A stretch of 64,000 nt of DNA from contig NC_088305.1 in NCBI RefSeq assembly GCF_032854445.1, positions 1,247,001-1,311,000 of the forward strand. Direction: 5' to 3'. Shown one piece after another: positions 59,070 to 64,000 of the stretch. This DNA is from Liolophura sinensis (Eukaryota; Mollusca; Polyplacophora; Chitonida; Chitonidae). The stretch's first letter is position 1. Each line of letters begins with the position of its first letter. The notes beneath the pieces are model-generated. The model worked only from the letters and a program-made list of their open reading frames with translations, made no database searches and was not told where the DNA came from. Made by a program: the position numbers and the translations under genes.

Positions 59070-61428
59070 TCTGGAAAGCGATACCATTAGAGTGAAGTCC
59101 AGATGGTGATTCGTTTCATACTGATGTGTCTTGATTGGTATCCTAGCCCTTAAGATAACGGAAAATTCCAGAAACATATATATGCTATTTTGTATGGTGT
59201 CGAGGTCAGGTCAGGGTTATCGTGTTAAAGTCATCATCAGAGGAGAGATGCTTTCATATGTGTAGGCAACATGTCTTACAAGCTACTGTGTTCATAGTGT
59301 TGAATTAGATCGCCACTTTAGATATATGAACACTTACGATCAAAGCGCAACTGAGATACATGTATTATTATCGACAACTTATACATTAGCATGGTTTTCG
59401 GTCTGTACACTGATGTTAGTAATAAGCCTAGAACGTACCTTTCGTCTTAACAACATCATTGAAAACTGCTGACTGCTTTTCTTTGCATGATTCCGTCCTA
59501 TTTTCGCACTTTATATAATTTCTTATTTCTTTGCTGGTTTGTGTTAAAGTTGTTTTGGGAATTGGCCTTGTGCTTATTGATCTGAAACGTCCATCTTGGT
59601 TGACGGCTGGTACACGAATGTCTGTTACAACGCATAGATTTCTCTTCTTTCCTGAGCTGAACATCTTAGGCACATTTCAAAATGCAGCTGTTATGTTCAT
59701 ATACGAGTACTCGAGATCGAAGTGAAGCCAATTCCAAATGTAAGCTTGAGAAAAGATAGAATGAGACAGTTTAACACAGAGCAGGAGGCACTAAACATTT
59801 TACCACGACCTATAATACAGTATGACATTGTATATGGAAGTTTGGGTGACATCACCCTCTACAGTGCAGCTAACCTCAACAATCTCAAAAAATCTCAACC
59901 TTGGACAGGAATTTACATGACATTTTCGCGCACCCAATTTTATTGGGTCCTTTTCTTATTATCCATATAACAAACGAACAGCTTTCATAAAAGTGAAATA
60001 ATCCTGAAACCAAAAACTACGATGCTTTTACATTCTGACACTATATCTGTGCACTTCTGGCAACCACACAGTTGGTGAGACGATTAGCTTAAGTCACGGT
60101 GTGGCGTAACGAGGCAGTTAAGATGGATGCAATTCTTGCCCTCTTGCTTAGGACGTTCCAGGATGGAATTTAAGACCTCGCTTCGTTACGGCCGCATTCA
60201 AAAGAAAACTTCATTGTCCATTAGTTTTGATCATTTGATACCGTTGATTTGTCTCTAAGGCCTCATTAGTCTGCATCTTCGAAGAGCGTAGAGCCGTTGT
60301 AATTGCAGAACTCTCTTGATAATAGCCTGAAGTCCAACCATTCATTCTAAGTAAGACAAATATATTGGCTTCATCAGAAATACATTGTTAGTTATTCGCT
60401 TACCACGATTAAGGAGGCCTTCTGAAGAAACATGAAAAGAAAAGACAACAAATAATTTACCTTACATATGTCGGAAGAGGAGTGGTGACAGCCATAAACG
60501 GCCTCAGCCTATTTTTGTGATGTGGTTAGTAACTCCTGATTAGATTTTAATCTAGATGCCATGGGATACGCCATGTTAGAGAAACCGGAAACACAATGTT
60601 GCGTGCGTCGTACCTCACAATCATATGGCTAACAGGCAAAAAAAGGGTTCCGATAAAGTATATAGCTTTCGGAAGTAAGCGTTCTCATTTTCAAGTATAA
60701 AAACGTGTTTAAAAAGCCATGGGGACTCGCCATATTCATGTTGAGGATAAAGGATGTGAACTTTGTCCGGAAATACTGCGTCACAGATTGCTCTGGCCTT
60801 TGGTTTGGCAAAATCTTGTTCGACATTGGATGACTCCAAAAAAAGTCGGAGACTTCTCCATTGGAAAATCTGATGCACGTGCCCGTGCAGTGTTTCACGA
60901 CGCTTGAAGCAAAACTTACCCGTTAAATGTGTCTCTATGGCAATACATTTTGAGTCATACACGCTCCTCACAATCTTGTAATTTAGCGCAAGCACTATGT
61001 CGATTTCCGAGACCCGCTTTACTGCTATCTACGACATACTTGACCTGGGCAGGTTACTGCATTTAAAATGGAGTGCGCCGTGACGTTGGCTTGGAGCCAA
61101 CTATGGCTGAACGCACTTTTGTCATACCTAAAGCAACATATGATGCACAGATATGCCTGTCTCCTGAATATAGTACTGTAGCTCTCCCATTTTACATTCT
61201 GATTTTACAGAGTGGAATCGAATGAAACTGGAAGGGTATCACGGATCGTTGGCTAAGCATCACAGAAAGAAAGCGAGAGCTTGCCGTTCGGTAAAAACAC
61301 CTGTTTTCAATAAAGCTGTACCTCTCAATGTATAGTTCAATGTTTAATGTTCAATGTTCTAGTCTTACTGTAGCAACCTTAATTGTTGTCCACTGTGCAT
61401 GGTGCGTGTGCATAATGTTTTCAATGCA
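59070..61428. repeat. 2.36-kb tandem duplication, copy A
   Basis: Starts TCTGGAAAGCGATACCATTA and ends at TTTTCAATGCA. Nearly identical to copy B apart from small indels, including 23 nt extra after TTTGTGTT (~59548). Both copies hold the same short frames (plus 59722-59970, minus 60621-60995), neither recognised. Confidence 0.95.
60621..60995 (-). other. Unrecognised frame in copy A
   Basis: 124 codons with SNVEQDFAKPKAR, CDAVFPDKVHILYP, SPWLFKHVFILENENAY. Copy B keeps the last ~70 residues with few changes (62976-63194), but the N-terminal part is frame-disrupted. It could be a decayed gene or chance. Confidence 0.3.
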
Positions 61429-63775
61429 TCTGGAAAGCGATACCATTGGAGTGAAGTCCAGATGGTGATTTGTTTCATACTGATGTGTCTTGATTGGTAT
61501 CCTAGCCCTTAATATAACGGAAAATTCCAGAAACATATATATGCTATTTTGTATGGTGTCGAGGTCAGGTCAGGGTTATCGGGTGAAAGTCATCATCAGA
61601 GGAGAGATACTTTCATATGTGTAGGCCACATGTCTTACAAGCTACTGTTCATTGTGTTGAATTAGATCGCCACTTTAGATATATGAACACTTACGATCAA
61701 AGCGCAACTGAGATACATGTATTATTATCGACAACTTATACATTAGCATGGTTTTCGGTCTGTACACTGATGTTAGTAATAAGCCTAGAACGTACCTTTC
61801 GTCTTAACAACATCATTGAAAACTGCTGACTGCTTTTCTTTGCATGATTCCGTCCTATTTTCGCACTTTATATAATTTCTTATTTCTTTACTGGTTTGTG
61901 TTTGTGCTTATTGATCTGAAACGTCCATCTTGGTTGACGGCTGGTACACGAATGTCTGTTACAACGCATAGATTTCTCTTCTTTCCTGAGCTGAAAATCT
62001 TAGGCACATTTCAAAACGCTGCTGTTATGTTCATATACGAGTACTCGAGATCGAAGTGAAGCCAATTCCAAATGTAAGCTTGAGAAAAGATAGAATGAGA
62101 CAGTTTGATACAAAGCAGGAGGCACTAAGCATTTTACCACGACCTATAATACAGTATGACATTGTATATGGAAGTTTGGGTGACATCACCCTCTACAGTG
62201 CAGCTAACCTCAACAATCTCAAAAATCACAACCTTGGACAGGAATTTACATGACATTTTCGCGCACCCAATTTTATTGAGTCCTTTCCCATTATCCGTAT
62301 AACAAACGAACAGCTTTCATAAAAGTGAAATAATCCTGGAACCAAAAACTACGATGCTTTTACATTCTGACACTATATCTGTGCACTTCTGGCAACCACA
62401 CAGTTGGAGAGACGATTAGCTTAAGTTACGTGTGGCGTAACGAGGCAGTTAAGATGGATGCAATTCTTGCCCTCTTTGCTTAGGACGTTCCAGGATGGAA
62501 TTTAAGACCTCGCTTCGTTACGGCGGTTATTTCCTGCATTCAAAAGAAAACTTCATTGTCCATTAGTTTTGATCATTTGATACCGTTGATTGTCTCTAAG
62601 GCCTCATTAGTCTGCATCTTCGAAGAGCGTAGAGCCGTTGTAATTGCAGAACTCTCCTGATAATAGCCTGAAGTCCAACCATTCTTCACTTAAAAGGAGC
62701 GTTAGGTAAGACAAATATATTGGCTTCATCAGAAATACATTGTTAGTTATTCGCTTACCACGATTAAGGAGGCCTTCTGAAGAAACATGAAAAGGAAAGA
62801 CAACAAATAATTTACCTTACATATGTCGGAAGAGGAATGGTGACAGCCATAAACGGCCTCAGCCTATTTTTGTGATGTGGTTAGTAACTCCTGATTAGAT
62901 TTTAATCTAGATGCCATGGGATACGCCATGTTGGAGAAACCGGAAACACAATGTTGCGTGCGTCGTACCTCACAATCATATGGCTAACAAGCAAAAAAAG
63001 GGTTCCGATAAAGTATATAGCTTTCGGAAGTAAGCGTTCTCATTTTCAAGTATAAACACATGTTTAAAAAGCCATGGGGATTCGCCATATTTATGTTGAG
63101 GATAAAGGATGTGAACTTTGTCCGGAAATACTGCGTCACAGATTGTTCTGGCCTTTGGTTTGGCAAAATCTTGTTCGACATTGAATGACTCCAAAAAATG
63201 TCGGAGAGTTCCCTATTGGAAAATCTGATGCACGTGCCCGTGCAGTGTTTCACGACGCTTGAGGCAAAACTTACCCGTTAAATGTGTCTCTATGGCAATA
63301 CATTTTGAGTCATACACGCTCCTCACAATCTTGTAATTTAGCGCAAGCACTATGTCGATTTCCGAGACCCGCTTTACTGCTATCTACGACATACTTGACC
63401 TGGGCAGGTTACTGCATTTAAAATGGAGTGCGCCGTGACGTTGGCTTGGAGCCAACTATGGCTGAACGCACTTTTGTCATACCTAAAGCAACATATGATG
63501 CACAGATATGCCTGTTTCCTGAATATAGTACTGTAGCTCTCCCATTTTACATTCTGATTTTACAGAGTGAAATCGAATGAAACTGGAAGGGTATCACTGA
63601 TCGTTGGCTAAACATCACAGAAAGAAAGTGAGAGCCCGCCGTTCGGTAAAAACACCTGCTTTCAATAAAGCTGTACCTTTCAATGTATAGTTCAATGTTC
63701 AATGTTCTAGTCTTACTGTAGCAACCTTAATTGTTGTCCACTGTGCAAGGTGCGTGTGTATAATGTTTTCAATGC
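61429..63775. repeat. 2.35-kb tandem duplication, copy B
   Basis: Head-to-tail with copy A, no spacer. Specific differences are an extra GGTTATTTCCTG near 62524 and TTCACTTAAAAGGAGCGTTA near 62684. Confidence 0.95.
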
Positions 63776-64000
63776 TTTAAGGTAGTGTATAATGGTTTAT
63801 TGCGCTGTCAGCAGTTTACTACAATAACAACGGCAGTGCAATGTTTGCCATCAATTGTGGTGAACCAACGTTTGACGATGTTGTCTGGTGATGTTTGTTT
63901 TTCTTTTCAAACAAATTAAGAACTGAAGAGAACAGGGCAGTGATTCCTGTATGCCTTCCACACTTTGTTATAAATGGCGCAATGTTCTATCAGCAGTTTG

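Noticed and set aside
58995-63253. Paired frames in both copies of the 2.35-kb duplication as genes
   Set aside because: Similarity between copies is explained by recent DNA duplication. The frames are short, and one is truncated in copy B. They are kept only as low-confidence notes.

Overview
The window is animal nuclear DNA, most likely from a lophotrochozoan and probably a mollusc. It has small exons with canonical GT-AG introns, two different tRNA-derived SINE families in dozens of copies, a decayed L1-like LINE, fold-back/MITE-type elements and many minisatellites. No rRNA, operon or bacterial signal is seen. The organism is inferred from the repeat types and is not proven.

Layout. 0-0.1 kb: 31-codon tail of an unrecognised plus-strand CDS. 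0.1-7.7 kb: repeats only. 7.7-8.8 kb (minus): large terminal exon of a glycosyltransferase-like type II membrane protein. 12.7-15.4 kb (minus): broken L1-like retrotransposon. 18.5-20.6 kb: 2-kb array of a 22-bp minisatellite, abutting the 3' end of an intronless orphan 7TM receptor (20.7-21.7 kb, minus). 29.9-56.9 kb (minus): fourteen consecutive exons of a metabotropic GABA-B receptor, closest to subunit 2. They cover part of the ligand-binding domain, all seven TM helices and the start of the cytoplasmic tail. The 5' exons and the 3' end were not found. 52.6-55.7 kb, inside a receptor intron: a decayed inverted-repeat-flanked element with Polinton-like coding remnants. 59.1-63.8 kb: a 2.35-kb segment duplicated in tandem.

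The most striking observation is in the GABA-B receptor gene. Four introns carry repeats that are copies of the neighbouring exon-intron junction, including splice-site sequence: (1) about 4.2 kb with some 55 copies of a 3' splice site plus exon start upstream of exon x5; (2) an array of 5' splice sites plus exon end downstream of x8; (3) a similar 5' splice-site array downstream of x10; (4) a partial duplicate of exon x4 just upstream of it. The true exons therefore sit beside fields of decoy splice sites. I know of no named description of such a gene-wide pattern. Exon joins were derived by hand from reading frame, intron phase and splice consensus, and the phases agree across all thirteen junctions. 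Copy counts and repeat boundaries are hand estimates.
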